Source: Timema cristinae
Lineage: Eukaryota > Arthropoda > Insecta > Phasmatodea > Timematidae
Reading direction: 5' to 3'
DNA length: 64,000 nucleotides
Assembly: GCA_039000515.1 (NCBI GenBank)
Contig: JBCFYV010000935.1
Coordinates: 61,232,346 to 61,296,345 of the forward strand
Part shown: positions 22,803 through 36,023 of the stretch, one piece after another
How positions within the stretch are numbered: position 1 is the first letter of the stretch
Layout: each line of letters starts with the position of its first letter
Translations under genes and position numbers: made by a program
Notes under the pieces: generated by a model
The model's database searches: none
The model's input: only the letters and a program-made list of their open reading frames with translations
Told to the model about the DNA's origin: nothing

Positions 22803-24208
22803 TGCACTAGCCCTTTCTCATATTCCTTACACCCCCACCTTAGGCAGTCTTTTCCCCTTTATTTCAAACTTTTTTTGTGTTCATTACTTTAAGGGGCATT
22901 TCTCTCTCTCAAGGTAGACTTACACTGCGGCATGGCCCTGCCCTGAAAGCAGAAGCCCCCGTGCCAAGTTTTATTCTATCCGCTGAATCCTTGCCACCAT
23001 TTTGTGGAAGCACCATGCTTGACACTCCTGTGTGAGTGGTTCGATTTAAATGATCAACTTAGAATAAAACGTACAACTTGTGGTAAAGACGATGTTGACT
23101 ACAACCAATGAGAGCTTGAGTAGGGAAAACAGAACAATGCACATTTTAGATTACCTAAGTAACAACGATAGAAAAATCGCTACCCAGAAACTAGTTAGAA
23201 TGGAGAGAAAAAGAGGAGGAAACATGTAGGAGAGAAAAAGAAGGAAGTGTGCACAAAAAAGATTTTTCTATAGAAATATAATGTGCAAGCAAGTCATGGA
23301 TGAAGAAACGTATGATATTAAAGTTCACGCGTTTAACCAAAAGATACAGGAATTACAAGATGCATTTAAATTTAAAATAATGAAAGATTACGTGAAACCG
23401 CGGATAATGCCAAACTATTATATAACGTGATATTCATGTAACATACATAAATACGGTGAAGTTTAATTGATAAATTATCCACAGTAAGACATTACCAACA
23501 TTAAATAAAGTACATAATAATATGTACTGTACAGTATAGTGTACTTACTAGTCTCCAATATTCTTGTTGCGACGATCGCTGATGATGATGACAGTGGTAT
23601 TAGAGCATAATGCACATGATGAGGAGACAAAGTAGGGTGATGGTGTAAACATTGTGACTTATAAACTATTTTTTTTTAGTTAAAAGTAAATAAAATTGGG
23701 CAGTGGTAGACCGTGAATAATGAATCAGCGGATATGAAGGCCCTACCGTATATACATTTTAGCTTTTTAGTCTGTAAGGACCAGGACAGTGAGAGTTTGA
23801 AAACAAAACATTTAAAAAATGTGCATTTCAATTAGGCTAAATATTGTGAAAACCCGTTGCTTTGGATATACTAGAGTGCAAAATGAATTAAGAGCAGAAA
23901 CACAAACTTTGCACAGCTGACCCAATTGTTAACATGTGCTGCCCTCTCTTATTGCACTAGAAAATAAAGTTCAAGAGGCCAGGACAATGATTATTATCTT
24001 GGAAACAGCTGTATACACTATTCATATTTTCAGTAAAAAAAATAATAAATAACAATTTTGTTTATCCTAAAGTAAAGATGAAAACATGTTAGTCACTTGA
24101 TTCGTTTTTAAATTATGTTCATTATTTTTTTAGATAGAGCTGATATTTTAATGAAAATACGAGTGCTAGTAGTGACCAGGACCATGACTTTGGACAAACT
24201 ATTAAAAT
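22803..24208. other. Intergenic, nothing firm
   Basis: AT-rich unique-looking sequence. The less AT-rich patch at 22905-23050 may be an old repeat, but no family is recognised. Confidence 0.4.
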
Positions 24209-24420
24209 GACCCTCTTCGGTGGCCGCATGGCCTAAGGCGTCACTCTTGCAAAAGACTAGAAAGCCGATAACTGAAGGATTGTGATTTTATTACGGCCGG
24301 GTGTAATGATGATGGTTTTTCCTAAATGGTTTCACTCGCTTTATCATGCCAACCTTCCTTGTCCCTAACCATTAGCATAATTGTAGTAGATAAGCATAAA
24401 TCTTAAATATGTACTAATAT
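24209..24420 (+). repeat. SINE-C copy
   Basis: Head CTTCGGTGGCCGCATGGCCT with A-box-like TGGCCTAAGG; body CCTAAATGGTTTCACTC and ACCATTAGCATAATTGTAGT. The 3' tail is decayed. Confidence 0.7.
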
Positions 24421-25874
24421 GGATTGTTAAGTGAAAAAGGAATTTAGGTGGCAAGGAGGTAAATATTTAAGAGTTCTATCCAAGTTATAAAAAAAAAGAA
24501 TGCACATATCCATTTTGAAGGCCAGTTATAGCAAGATACAGGTATGAATATAGTACTTTTTAATTTAATATTCCATGTATTTAATAAATCTTGTTGCTTC
24601 AACTATGAAACGAAAAGCATGACGGTTTTATTAATGTTTTGTTATTCCAATAAGTTAAATGAAAATGCCAATTAGACAGTTATCCTTAAAGAAGTATTAT
24701 AAGATTAGTTTAGTAAATTTTTTTATTGCTAATATAGTATTACTATTAGTAAGCAAATAATTATTTCCAAACTAGCTGAGAGTCACTTTTCGTCAATGTT
24801 TGTAATAAAGAACTTCTACTAGCTGTCAGATGTCACCACTCCTGTTGTCAATGCACTATGTCTATGTTACCAAGCCATGAATACTGTATTTTGTATTAAT
24901 TTTAGATAATTGTATTCAGAGATATTATAGTTGAAGATTATCTAGGTGCTTACCATGACTTTGTGCAGATGCCAAATCCCAACTCCAACTTGACAAATAG
25001 GGAAATCTTCACCCCATAAACCTGAAAAAAAATAAAGTGAGTTAAAACAGAATATAAAATCAAAATAATTTATTTAATGTGCTAATATTTATGGGTCATC
25101 ATTCCAAATTATGAATTCGCACAGAGGTGGTTGGTTGCATGACAGTTTTTGAAAATTTTAATATTTTGCCCACATGTTCCGATAGTTAAAAAACATTTTT
25201 ATTTTAAATTTACTCCTCCCAATATTTCCGGTACGGCCACCTTTCCAACATTGCTGACACTAAATTTGACATATTTTGATGTTTACAAAAACTAAAATAT
25301 CTTGGGACAGGAATTATTCATCTGCTCTGAAAGTGGGTTACATTCCATGTAATTGTAAATTTTGTCCAAATGTAACCTAAATGGCTGAAACTTAGCCTTA
25401 AATTCAGTGAAATTTGGTTTAAAAACACAGATTTTAAGCCTTTTAAAGGGCAAGAAGGAGATGAATCTAGACGTTAAAAATTTCACTATATTTTAACCTA
25501 CCCTAAATGTCTTATTCCAGGAAGTTTCAAAACTTTGAAATTTCCCCCTCTTATTTTATTAAGTCCTAAACATGGTGGCCACTCACTCAAATATTTAAGC
25601 CTCAATATCCCAGGTGGGGGAACCTACAAAATCTGAAACTAGGTAGGGGGGGGGGGGGAGGTATTGTATGATAAATACTTGTGCTAAGAATTTGGAGCTT
25701 TAGACTTGTCAGGTTTTATTTCTGTTATGTAATTAACAAAACCCAAAATTTATAAATATAAATCGTTGCTCACCCTTAACATTGACATCCTTTATTGAGA
25801 GTAGGCATTGTAAAGCTATGATATTTCATTGTAAAGCTTATCAGTGATCTGGTGACTCCTTCCTCTAGGTGTGG
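24421..25874. other. Intergenic, nothing recognised
   Basis: AT-rich, with a G run at 25645-25658. No supported gene or repeat. Confidence 0.45.
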
Positions 25875-26142
25875 TAGGCTCCTTACCCGCCTTTGTGGCG
25901 TAGTTTGCTAATGTGCTAGTTTCGTGTTGAGCTAGACAGCCCAGGACAGGGAAATCGAGACTCAAATCTCGATCAGGTGAACTGAGGGTAGTTTTCCCTA
26001 AATAGTTTTCCCCTCTCCCTCCACGAAAATGCAGATTCATTTTCTTTAAATTCAACCTTCCCAATTCCTAGCCCATTAGCGTAATTAGTACTTAACCATG
26101 TAACCCGAACGGGTAGTAAGACGCTCTGCTAAATAAATTCTG
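25875..26142 (+). repeat. SINE-B copy B2
   Basis: Head CCGCCTTTGTGGCGTAGTT, B-box-like GAGACTCAAATCTCGATC, tail TAACCCGAACGGGTAGTAAG. The 12-mer TAGGCTCCTTAC immediately before it recurs at 26310-26321, beyond the end of the SINE (see findings). Confidence 0.85.
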
Positions 26143-26178
26143 ACTCTTGATAATGGATTACATGATGCCTGCAGTTGA

Positions 26179-26307
26179 TTACTGGAAAGCTTTTCTTGGA
26201 TCCGGAGGCTTGAAGAACTTCACGTACAGGTCTTCATTTTCACAACTGATATTTTCAATTACAACAACCCACCACTGTTCACCATAAATACCTAAATATC
26301 TGACTTG
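26179..26307 (-). pseudogene. Fragment of a transposon-associated WW[V/I]G-type domain protein
   Basis: The minus strand reads openly VRYLGIYGEQWWVVVIENIS, then CENEDLYVKFFKPPDPRKAF and a stop. This pattern (Y-x-x-x-W-W, then V-K-F-x-x-P) resembles a short beta-barrel-like domain found at the ends of proteins from arthropod repetitive elements. Only about 40 residues remain, so it is a fragment. Family assignment rests on memory of the motif and is tentative. Confidence 0.4.
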
Positions 26308-26381
26308 TATAGGCTCCTTACTCCATCACAGGGATTTATTTGCTTCTGCTCACGGGAATAATGCCTGTAATGGAGTAAAAG

Positions 26382-26642
26382 ATGTACTATGAAGAAAAGA
26401 GAAGCCACAAAATAAAGCTTGCAAAGAGCCTATACAAGTCCGATCCTCACACCAAAGGATTTATATCATTTTGCTGTGGAAAACCTAAAAGGCATATCTT
26501 ACATTTTGTTTCAAGAGAAGAAGTTAAAACAAACGAGGAAGTGTTGAAATCTAGATTTGAAAAATGTAAGCCAGTAGGCTACCTCAAACCCGAGAAAATC
26601 GTGGATTTTTTATCTCTCCGTAAATCTAAACTAGGATGTTAA
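26382..26642 (+). CDS. Small ORF of unknown function (~86 codons)
   Basis: An open frame starts at the ATG at 26382 (MYYEEKRSHKIKLAKSLYKS) and ends at TAA, with balanced residue use (FISFCCGKPKRHILHFVSRE, GYLKPEKIVDFLSLRKSK). It looks more protein-like than neighbouring chance frames, which are Phe/Lys/Ile-rich. No family is recognised. It overlaps one arm of the inverted repeat at 26302-26440, so it may be part of a mobile element. No splice or promoter evidence. Confidence 0.3.
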   Translation: MYYEEKRSHKIKLAKSLYKSDPHTKGFISFCCGKPKRHILHFVSREEVKTNEEVLKSRFEKCKPVGYLKPEKIVDFLSLRKSKLGC

Positions 26643-27185
26643 TGAACATTTTCATCTTTTGAATCTGAAGATTCCCCAATAGCAATGACACAATCAACTA
26701 TTCTGATTTAAAATGTGATGATTACATAGCCTGTATTTATGGTGAACAGGATAGTTTGTGCGACTAGAGTTTATTGTTACAGCTGGGTTGGTAAGACATT
26801 GTGAGTCTATTTGATGTACATAGTATAGACTAGTTTTTACATATTTAAGCTTGAAGCCACTTGCTACTTGTGTAGAATATAAAGCTAGTAGCAATCAGTA
26901 TTCACAAAACAAATGCCTTTGTGTTTGTCTTTAGAAAGTGTATTTAAAAAAAAAACATAAAAGAGGGGATGATTTTACACTTGCCATTATCTAATACATC
27001 CTCACAAATGATGTATTCAGGTCACCTCAGACTTAATTAAGGGAACTTTTGATTAAAATTTAATAAAAACCGACTATTTATTTTTAAATGGATAACTTTA
27101 TTTTAGTTTGAAGTGTTCATGGCAGCCCAAATAAAACTGCGCTACCAGGATATCTCCTGGTTTCTCAGTCCACCCCTGCCTGTGC

Positions 27186-27193
27186 TTGTGTGT

Positions 27194-27224
<31 letters not shown>
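27186..27224. repeat. Simple repeat (TG)n followed by a G run
   Basis: Alternating TG from about 27186 passes directly into a run of about 16 G. This is typical low-complexity sequence where assembly length is unreliable. Confidence 0.9.
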
Positions 27225-27502
27225 CTGCCCTGTGACCTGTTTCTAAAAACAAAAATAGCATGGTGAGGGACTTTAGTTGAGTACACTAATTTTGAGTGTA
27301 CCATTTGTTACTTTACATTTCAAAAATATTGAAAGCTTGTGCATTGTGTGCTAGTCATTTAACCCAACCTCACCCTGATAAACTCAAAGAATAGGTAAGG
27401 AACTATAGCAAAGAAAGTATATGAGTGTGCAGACAAGCTAGGACATGATTAATTGTAAAAATATTTGCAGTAATCTTAATATAAGATCTAACCTCATTCA
27501 TG

Positions 27503-27898
27503 GGCTGTATCCGAATAGTCTACTTATGCAACGTCGCGTTGGCTCGTGGGGTTGATAGCTGCATTGGCAATCATGTGACCAAGTGTAGATCTGTCCGAAT
27601 AGTCGCGGACTAGACCAATGCAGTGCAATGCGGTGTTTGACTGGCAATTGTTTTAGTATTATCACTTTGTCTGCTTGAGCACCGACTTACACAAATATTT
27701 CGTTTTCATTAGAGCTAATAGATAGTTTTTATAAAGTTTCTAAGTTATTTGGTAGGAAGCAGCACTGCGGGCCCAAGTGTGTTGCCGTTCAAATAGTTTG
27801 ATGCAGTCTTAACTATGAAAACCGTGAGAAGTGTAAAATTATGAAGACTGCATCAAGTCTGCATCAAGTCAAGTGTACTTGACTATTCGGATACAGCC
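27503..27898. repeat. MITE with 18-bp terminal inverted repeats (396 bp)
   Basis: The left end GGCTGTATCCGAATAGTC (27503-27520) is the exact reverse complement of the right end GACTATTCGGATACAGCC (27881-27898). No transposase is inside. The flanking duplication is not obvious, so the superfamily is open. Confidence 0.85.
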
Positions 27899-29574
27899 TT
27901 GGTGTGTCATGAATAATAATGCATTTAATAGTATTATGAAACAATAAAATATACTTCTGAGATTCAATGTAAACTTACTCCTTTTCACCCATCTATTCAA
28001 ATTGTGTATTTATTATACAATGATATATTACCTAAGAGGGTTAGGCCTGTTTCTAATTTAAGCCAGAAAGCCTAGACCAGTAGTAGTTAAAGACGAAGCT
28101 AATCCAATGTTGCTCTATGTTGGAAATAATCTGATACTCAGGATCGTTATTTAAATGCAAAGTAATAAAAGTTAAAGACCTTACATATAAAAGCATAGAT
28201 TGCAGACTCTGATTTACATTTGCTGATAACTCATTAACTCAACTGTGCAAAAATTTGAACTGTTTTATAAAGTATAGTTTAATAGTATGTTAATCTAATG
28301 TGATTCAAAAAATGAATTATTTATGAATATTTAACTATTTAAATAATCACAAATGTAAATCAAATGTGGCTTTAGCCCAGCTCAAGTAAAGTACTGCAAG
28401 CAATTCAAACGCTAACATATTTATTTTATATTAAACTTGATCTGAATTAAAACGAACTTCAAACTAGTCACATTAAAATAATCAATTGTGGCAAAAGAAT
28501 TGGATTAAATCTACTTGAACCAACCTTTATAAGACTCTCAATTTGTATTAATTTAATAGAGCGCGAAGTCTATGGATAAAAGGATATGGATCACTATGGA
28601 TAAAAGAGGTGTTTGGAACAAATTGCAACATGGCGGTTTTAAAAATATAACTTGATTAATTTAATACCAACAGCAAAGATTTTTTTGGATTTTATAACTA
28701 ACCCGGGATTCCCAAATTTTCCCACCAAATTCAAAACTCATTATAATGCATTTTATAATTGTATTTTCTTAGCAAAAATGTTTGGGTTATCTTAATAATA
28801 CATAAAAAAAACGAGGCATTTTTATGAATTCTCTGAAACTATTAAGTTAGGGTGTAAAACTATGTATATTTAGTATTAAACCCAAATCCTAGAATGCGTT
28901 GTATAGTACAAATGCCATAAAATGTTGAACTGGGGTTTAATAATTAATTCTGGTTCATGGTTATAAATTAATACCCGGGTTGAAAAGTTTTATCTTTGAT
29001 TAAGAAGAGTATCAATCGAATTAAAACTATGTTTATTTTGTATTTTTGTAATGTATTGTTTTTATACTCGTTTGACAGCTTGTTTTTTAATTATATATTT
29101 ACTTTAAATCCACAACAGCCTAGACCATTTTCTGGGTCTATTTTGATACAGTGTAAACACAGATCAATTTAAAAGCTAAACCGCTGTTTGCCACAACAAT
29201 ATTTTACAATAATAAAACTTACTTATGGGTCAACTTTCAAAAAGAGTTTCCTGTGATCTGGTAGTTTGTATCTTGTTTATATCGTCTGTAAACTAACTAA
29301 GACAAACTAATAAGACATATACAAATTGTAATATGAATTTGGTAAAAAATTATATTTACAACGAAAATAGTATTTTAAACCATTGAGTAGTCTGAAAGAA
29401 ATTTCGCTATCTACAATGCTAATGCGTTTACAATTTATCTATCCAACCCACCTGTCATTTTGTTATACAAACAATACATTGGTTAGAACAAATATTGTGT
29501 AAATACAACCAAGCCTACGGATAGGAAAGTTGCTTAACTATTTAATGTAAAAGAAAAAGTAGGCTAAGTTTAAA
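27899..29574. other. Intergenic region upstream of the ZnT gene, nothing firm
   Basis: AT-rich sequence without recognisable repeats. It must hold the ZnT promoter and possibly an untranslated first exon, but no element stands out. Confidence 0.4.
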
Positions 29575-29896
29575 ATGGCAAAATATTTCGATGATCTGGA
29601 CTCGTAAATGTGTATGAAGAGAATAATTTACTAGCCGATGATAATTCAAGACAATTACTTATCAATCTGATGATCCTGCTACATTCTCTGTGAGATGTCG
29701 CCCATCATCAAATAACTCACATATTCTGGCTCTTGATCCAGAACTTCAAACTCATGACTGGGAGAGGATGGTTTCACATGAGAGCAATGGACATGGTCCC
29801 TTACCCAGTTACTTGCCTGCACAATCTTCCATCTTTCATCAGCAGTCAATTAGCCCAAGCGATGGAGCTGATATACCATTGCTGGGTTTTAGTAAT
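29575..29896 (+). CDS. ZnT exon 1 (start exon, two single-base frameshifts)
   Basis: ATG at 29575 in context TTTAAAATGGCA reads [10 protein letters not shown] and then hits TAA. The next frame reads [14 protein letters not shown], and the third frame reads [20 protein letters not shown] through to the donor AGTAAT|GTAAGT. Two missing bases (near 29605 and near 29647) would make one frame of 108 codons. Confidence 0.75.
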
Positions 29897-32800
29897 GTAA
29901 GTATAATAGTTCACTAGTTTGTTTCAAATTTGCATCCAGTTTTAACTTTTTTTTTTAACTTTTAAAGTACTTTTAAGCAGTTTTTTTTTTCCGTTGAGAA
30001 TGGTTAACTCAAATGCACAATTTAGCTTTTACTCACTGAAGCCCTTTTGGCCTCGACAACCTCCACAGGATGGGCTGGGATTACCACACTGCCACAGTTG
30101 AATACATATACATTCTTAAAGAGGCCAAAGCAAAGTACCCACTCTGCATCTTCTCTTTATTAAATACCATCTGAATTAAAAACGGCCATTTTCAATACAA
30201 TACTGTAATTGTTTGAAAGATTAATGGAAGTTACACCAAAGTACTTTCAAACTTAATGCATTTTTAAATTTACATCTAATATTCCTTAATTTATATATGA
30301 CTAAATCTTTTTTTAAACGCCAGCAACCTTATATAATCATGATTTTCTTTTTTTGTTTTGTTTTGAAGGAAGGGGAGCATCCAGAAGCCGGTTTTGATGA
30401 CTCTGACCATTGCCACACTCTAGTATCTAAAGCGCACAATGACGGAGTTTTGAAGCAGCTACTCGTGGTTATTATACTCTGTGTTGTATTCATGGTACAG
30501 TAATATTAAATAGTTTTCTTCTAGTTTTTTTTTAGAGAACAATTATTATAATCCAATTACTAAGTAGGTCCTATTTAAACTGTAATGACTCGGTATGGCC
30601 CTAATAAGACTGATGAAATATAAAATGCATAGTTGTTGAACTTTTCTATAGTTTATATACATATATAATATATAATAATAATAATAATAATTTAGCACCG
30701 GGTCTTACGGGAAGATGGGGGAGAAAGAATGAGGCATTTTACTAAACTGACCCAGCCACAGGTTGGAAACAGTTGATGATGAAGAAGCGTGCAGTGTTCT
30801 ACTACCCATTTGGACTATTTACACACATATATACACACACACTAATTGGGTAGGGATGATGAAGGTTGAATTTAGAGGAATTGTACCTACAAATGTGTGG
30901 AGGTAGTGTGGGAAACTAATACTGTAAGGAAAAAAATCCTCAAGACACATGACCATGTTCAAATCCCAATCTACTCTCTACCTGGCAGTCTAGTCTATTG
31001 CATGACTGACACCTTGGAGCAGTCTACCACCAACACACAAAGTGTCGGTACTAAAGTAAAATGATTTATTATCCTCGGCTTATCAACACTCATCGCCGAG
31101 GCAGTGCTATTCATAGCTGCATTTTAAACATTATTTAAACACATGATAAAAAGGAGAACAAATCACAATAAAAAATTGCTAGTACTTTTTTTTGGTACCT
31201 ACTTACGTTTTAATCTTTGAATATGTTTTTAACAGTTTCCTTCTGACAAATATTTCGAAGTTGACCTATGTGGTTTCACGGTAAAGTTTTCACTTCAGTC
31301 AGGACCTGATGCCCGTGGGTTCGAACCCAGCCGGGGTTGACGTATATTTCTTGAGCAATAAAAACCTATAGTACAACTTTCTTCAGAGTGAAAGTAAAGC
31401 TGTCGGTCTCATGTCAATTGTGGCGTGTAAAAAAAAAACCCGTAAGGTGTGGGGGGGAAAAACCTTTCTCGGTTATATTGGTAGGCCCTTTCGTTCTTGC
31501 TGGTAGAAATTCTTGTGTGATGATGTAAATAATTGGTTCAGAAAATGCACGTTAAATGCCTCAAATAAATAAATATAAAATTATAACAATATGCCAAAAT
31601 ATTAAAATGACATTGTTTGCTAATAGCCAATACACCAACGCTAAAGCGTGGCCAAAAAACAAAATGTTTAATTTCTCTAGAATTTTAAATTGTAATACAG
31701 TATTTAAATCACTTGACTATGTCTCTATTTTATACTATAAACTACATACAAGACTTCCTCCTGAAGCAGTATACTGCTAAGTATTAAGTGTATTTTATCT
31801 AATGTGTGCTTAATTTGTTATTTATTTTTATTTAGATTGCGGAGATTATTGGCGGCTATTTCGCAGGTAGCATAGCTGTCATGACTGATGGAGCTCACTT
31901 GTTTGCTGACCTGGTTGGCTTTTTAGTCAGTTTGTTTGCAATCTGGGTTGGTAAACGACAACCTACGAAGAAATTTTCATTTGGGTTTCACAGAGCCGGT
32001 AATTTGATAATTTCTGTTTATAACATAAAACTGTGAGTTTTTTTTATATAGAAACTATACATATTTTTTTTTACTGAAAATAGCTTTGTGAAGTCAATTT
32101 TTTTGTAGGAAGACACTTATTTGACATTTAGAAAAGCTGTTATCTCTATTCTCATATAATCATACATCAAGTCGTGTGATCTGCGACTGTCATATTAGAT
32201 AGATATTACCAATATCCATAAAATAACACTAATGGTAAGTAAATTATCATAAATATTACACAAAAAAGTTTATATTTTCTAACAGGTCCTTCCTATGAAC
32301 ATTGGGCTGTAACCACAATTTATGTATAGTCAAAGTCATCATCCTCAACTGTTTCCCCTAATATCTCATGTACTCCCAACCATTGCAACCTGCAATTCAT
32401 TGCTGCAGGTTTTTCCATATGTCTTTAATTAATAATTTACATAGCATCTCAGGATGACAATAATTGACCATAAATTGAATATTTTACCTAACAATATTTT
32501 TATTGGCAAAGCTGATAATTGATAGTTGAAGCAAAATTGAAGTTTTTTAATCATTGCACATCTCTATAACTCCACTTTTTTTTTTTAAAAGTGTTAGCCA
32601 AACTAACGCAAGATTGACACCCTCACCTTCTTATTCACCGCCTTCACCTGCTAAATACAATCACTCTTAGGGTCTAATGGGTGACCTGGTGGTCTAGGGG
32701 TAAGGTGTCAGACTTCTGTGCTGGCGGCCGGGGTTCAATCCTCGGTCCCGGAACAGATTTATCTGATTTCCAAACCCTTCCTACACCTCTGACAAGACAT

Positions 32801-35800
32801 CTTGTGAATGTGTGGAATGCCAGGCTGCCACCGTGGTTCGGATCCCACGTTAAACTGTAGGTCCTCCATTTCATCTCACAATCACCCTAACATTACACAT
32901 TAGCGTAAGTGCGTATAACCCGAACGGGTAGTAAGACGCGGTGCTAATAATAATAATAACTTAGGGTCTACATTGCATCATTTTGGTTGTATCTTGTTAT
33001 CTCAGAGGTGCTGGGGGCCTTAGGATCAGTCGCCATCATATGGGTGATGGTGGGAATATTCATATACATGGCATCACTCCGTGTCATGCAGCAAGATTTC
33101 ACCATTGATGCCGACACCATGATTATTTTATCTTCTGTAGGAGTCATCATCAATATTTTGTGAGTAATTTTATTTTATCGTTGTTTCTTACTACCCGTTC
33201 CAGTTATATGCTTATTTCCTAATTATCCCGAAGATTTTTAAGGATTAGGAAGGTTTTATTTCTAGAAAATGTACTCACATTTGTGTGTGTGGGATGGGGG
33301 AATCATTTTTTAAAAACCACCCTCAGTACACCCAACTGAGATTCAAACCTCAATCTCCCTGTTTTCAGCTGTCTAGTCTACTGCATGTAAGCAATAACTT
33401 ATTTTATTGCGTCCTCTCAAATGTTGGGGAGGGGGTGGGTGTAAGGAATCCTTTCCTCCCGGTCAGGAGTCAAACCTCATTCTCCTAAGTTAGAGTAAAG
33501 AATGTTTCACTACCTAACCATTTGAGTAGAAATGCAATTAATGTAATCTCCTAATCATAGTTTAAACTCTTTGTAAAGTCCCTGTCGAGCTTAAAGCTTA
33601 TTTCTCGGAGGGTTGTCTTTGTGACCTTCAGTATGGGAGTTGTCTTGCATGGCACTTGTGGATGTCTGAGGAGTGCCTCTCATGGCCACTCACATGGTAA
33701 CTTGCATGGTCACTCCCACGAAGCCACATCCAAAACCAACATCAACGTGCGGGCTGCTCTCATCCATGTCATCGGGGACTTCATTCAGAGTGTAGGGGTT
33801 CTTGTAGCCGCACTCGTGATCAAATTTTATGTAAGTTAACTCTTTGGAGGAAAAAAAAGTATTATTATTATTTTATTATTACACCACATCTTACTACCTG
33901 TTTGGGTTATACGCTTAAGTACTAATTACACTAATGGGTTAGGGATTGGGAAGGTAGGATTTAGAGGAAGTGAACCCGCATTTGCGTGGAGGGAGAGTGG
34001 ACAACCATTAAGGAAAACCCGCCCCCAGTTCACCCGCCCAAGATTCGAACCACAATCTCCCTGTTCTCTGCAGTCTAGTCACACACAAAACTAGCGCGTT
34101 AGTCAACTACGCCACCGAGGTGGGTAATATATATTTAATATATTGATATGATGAGATTCACACTTGTAAATATAAACCAGCCCATGGTTTTTACATAGTA
34201 GGCGTGAAGCCATTTATTTTAGTGTTAAATTCATTTAAATTAATGTGAGGAAATATTTTGTTGTGGGAAAGCATGTTTTTTTTATAGTTAACTAAGGCTG
34301 GTGCGATTTGTTCTAGTTAACAAAGGAGTGGTGCGATATTCGCTAGTTAAAAAAGGAGTGGTGGGATTTGCTCTAGTTAACTAGAAGTGGTACAAATTGC
34401 TCTGGTTTTAACTAAGGGTGGTTAGTTTACTAATTAACTAAGGGTGGTATAGTTTGCTCCAGTTAATAAAGGATGGTGCAGTTTACTATAATTGATACAT
34501 CCCAATCGCTAGTAAATAATCGCTCAACACTGTTTATTATAATCTAATTTTTTATTATCTTTATCACTCGGTAATCCCTTTTATATCTTCAAGGCCGAGT
34601 TTGGATGTTAAGATAACCCACATTGTTTCACTTGTGAAAATCTTACAACTGATCTAATAAAATATTGTTTAGCTGTTGATGTGATCAACATACCCAACAC
34701 TTTGTGGGTTCATTGGTAAAAGCAGATATGTCCAAGTAGTGAATTGAATCTTCACTATTACTGCCTCAATACTCTTTTTCTTTGTCATGGTGGTTTCTTG
34801 AATGCTAAACCTTGATATATTATAATGGCTTCATACTTATTATTTGAACTGTATAATTATCTGTGATACCATAATCATTATTATTGTTTTGTTAGTATTA
34901 ATATTATCTATATCAAAGAACTATAATTCCCTTTTCATCTTGACCACCTGGTATGCGAACCAAGGACCTTTTGATAAACTAACATACAGTGCAACCTGAT
35001 TCATCATTTTATAAACGTTGTCAAAATACGCCATTTGGGAATGTTACATTTGGAAGTTGGTCATTATTTAGAATTTAAAAAAATCAGATGGTGCTAATTG
35101 TATTAAATTGTATACTTTTCTCGCCACAGATCAATTACCAACTATTATTTTTAATTTGCTTGCTATATACGTATGATGTTTGTTAGCACATGAGTGTTTG
35201 TGCACAATTGTTTTCTCTTATAAGGAACAAACAGCTGAGAAATTACAGTTTAATAACATATTTGTCATCAGTTATTAAATTGATTTAAAGCCTAAAATTC
35301 ACACTTAATAAGAAGAGGGCAGCAGGGGAGGGGAGTTGTTCTATAGATGTGTAAGAGACCTGTAATGGATGAGAGAAGTGACCTTGAAAAGTAAGGAAAT
35401 GTTGTACCAAAAATAGGGACATTGAATGTAAGAGAGACTAAGAAAGTGAAGGACATGGGAATTAAGTTTGTGAGGAGCATGTTAGTAGTCACGAGGAGAA
35501 ACAATATTAGGAATGAAGTTACCTAGGAAATAGTGGGAGTACATGAGATAGTAGAGAAAGTAAGATTGAGATGGTATGGGCATGTAGTGAGGATGGAGAA
35601 GAGAGAATGTCATAGAGAAAGGTAGGTGACCTGGCGGTCTAGGGGTAAGGTGTCAGACTTCTGTGCTGGCGGCCGGGGTTCAATCCTCGGTCCCGGCACA
35701 GATTTATCTGATTACCAAACCCTTCCTTCACCTCTGACAAGACATCTTGTGAATGTGGGGAATGCCAGGCCTCCACCGTGGTTCGGATTCCACGTTAAAC

Positions 35801-35971
35801 TGTAGGTCCTCCATTTCATCTCACAATCATCCTACCATTACACATTAGCTTAAGTGTGTATAACCCGAACCGGTAGTAAGACGCGGTGCTAATAATGATG
35901 ATGATGATGATAATAATAATATATAATAATAATAATAATAAAACAACATAGAGAAAGATAGAGATTAAGTA

Positions 35972-36023
<52 letters not shown>

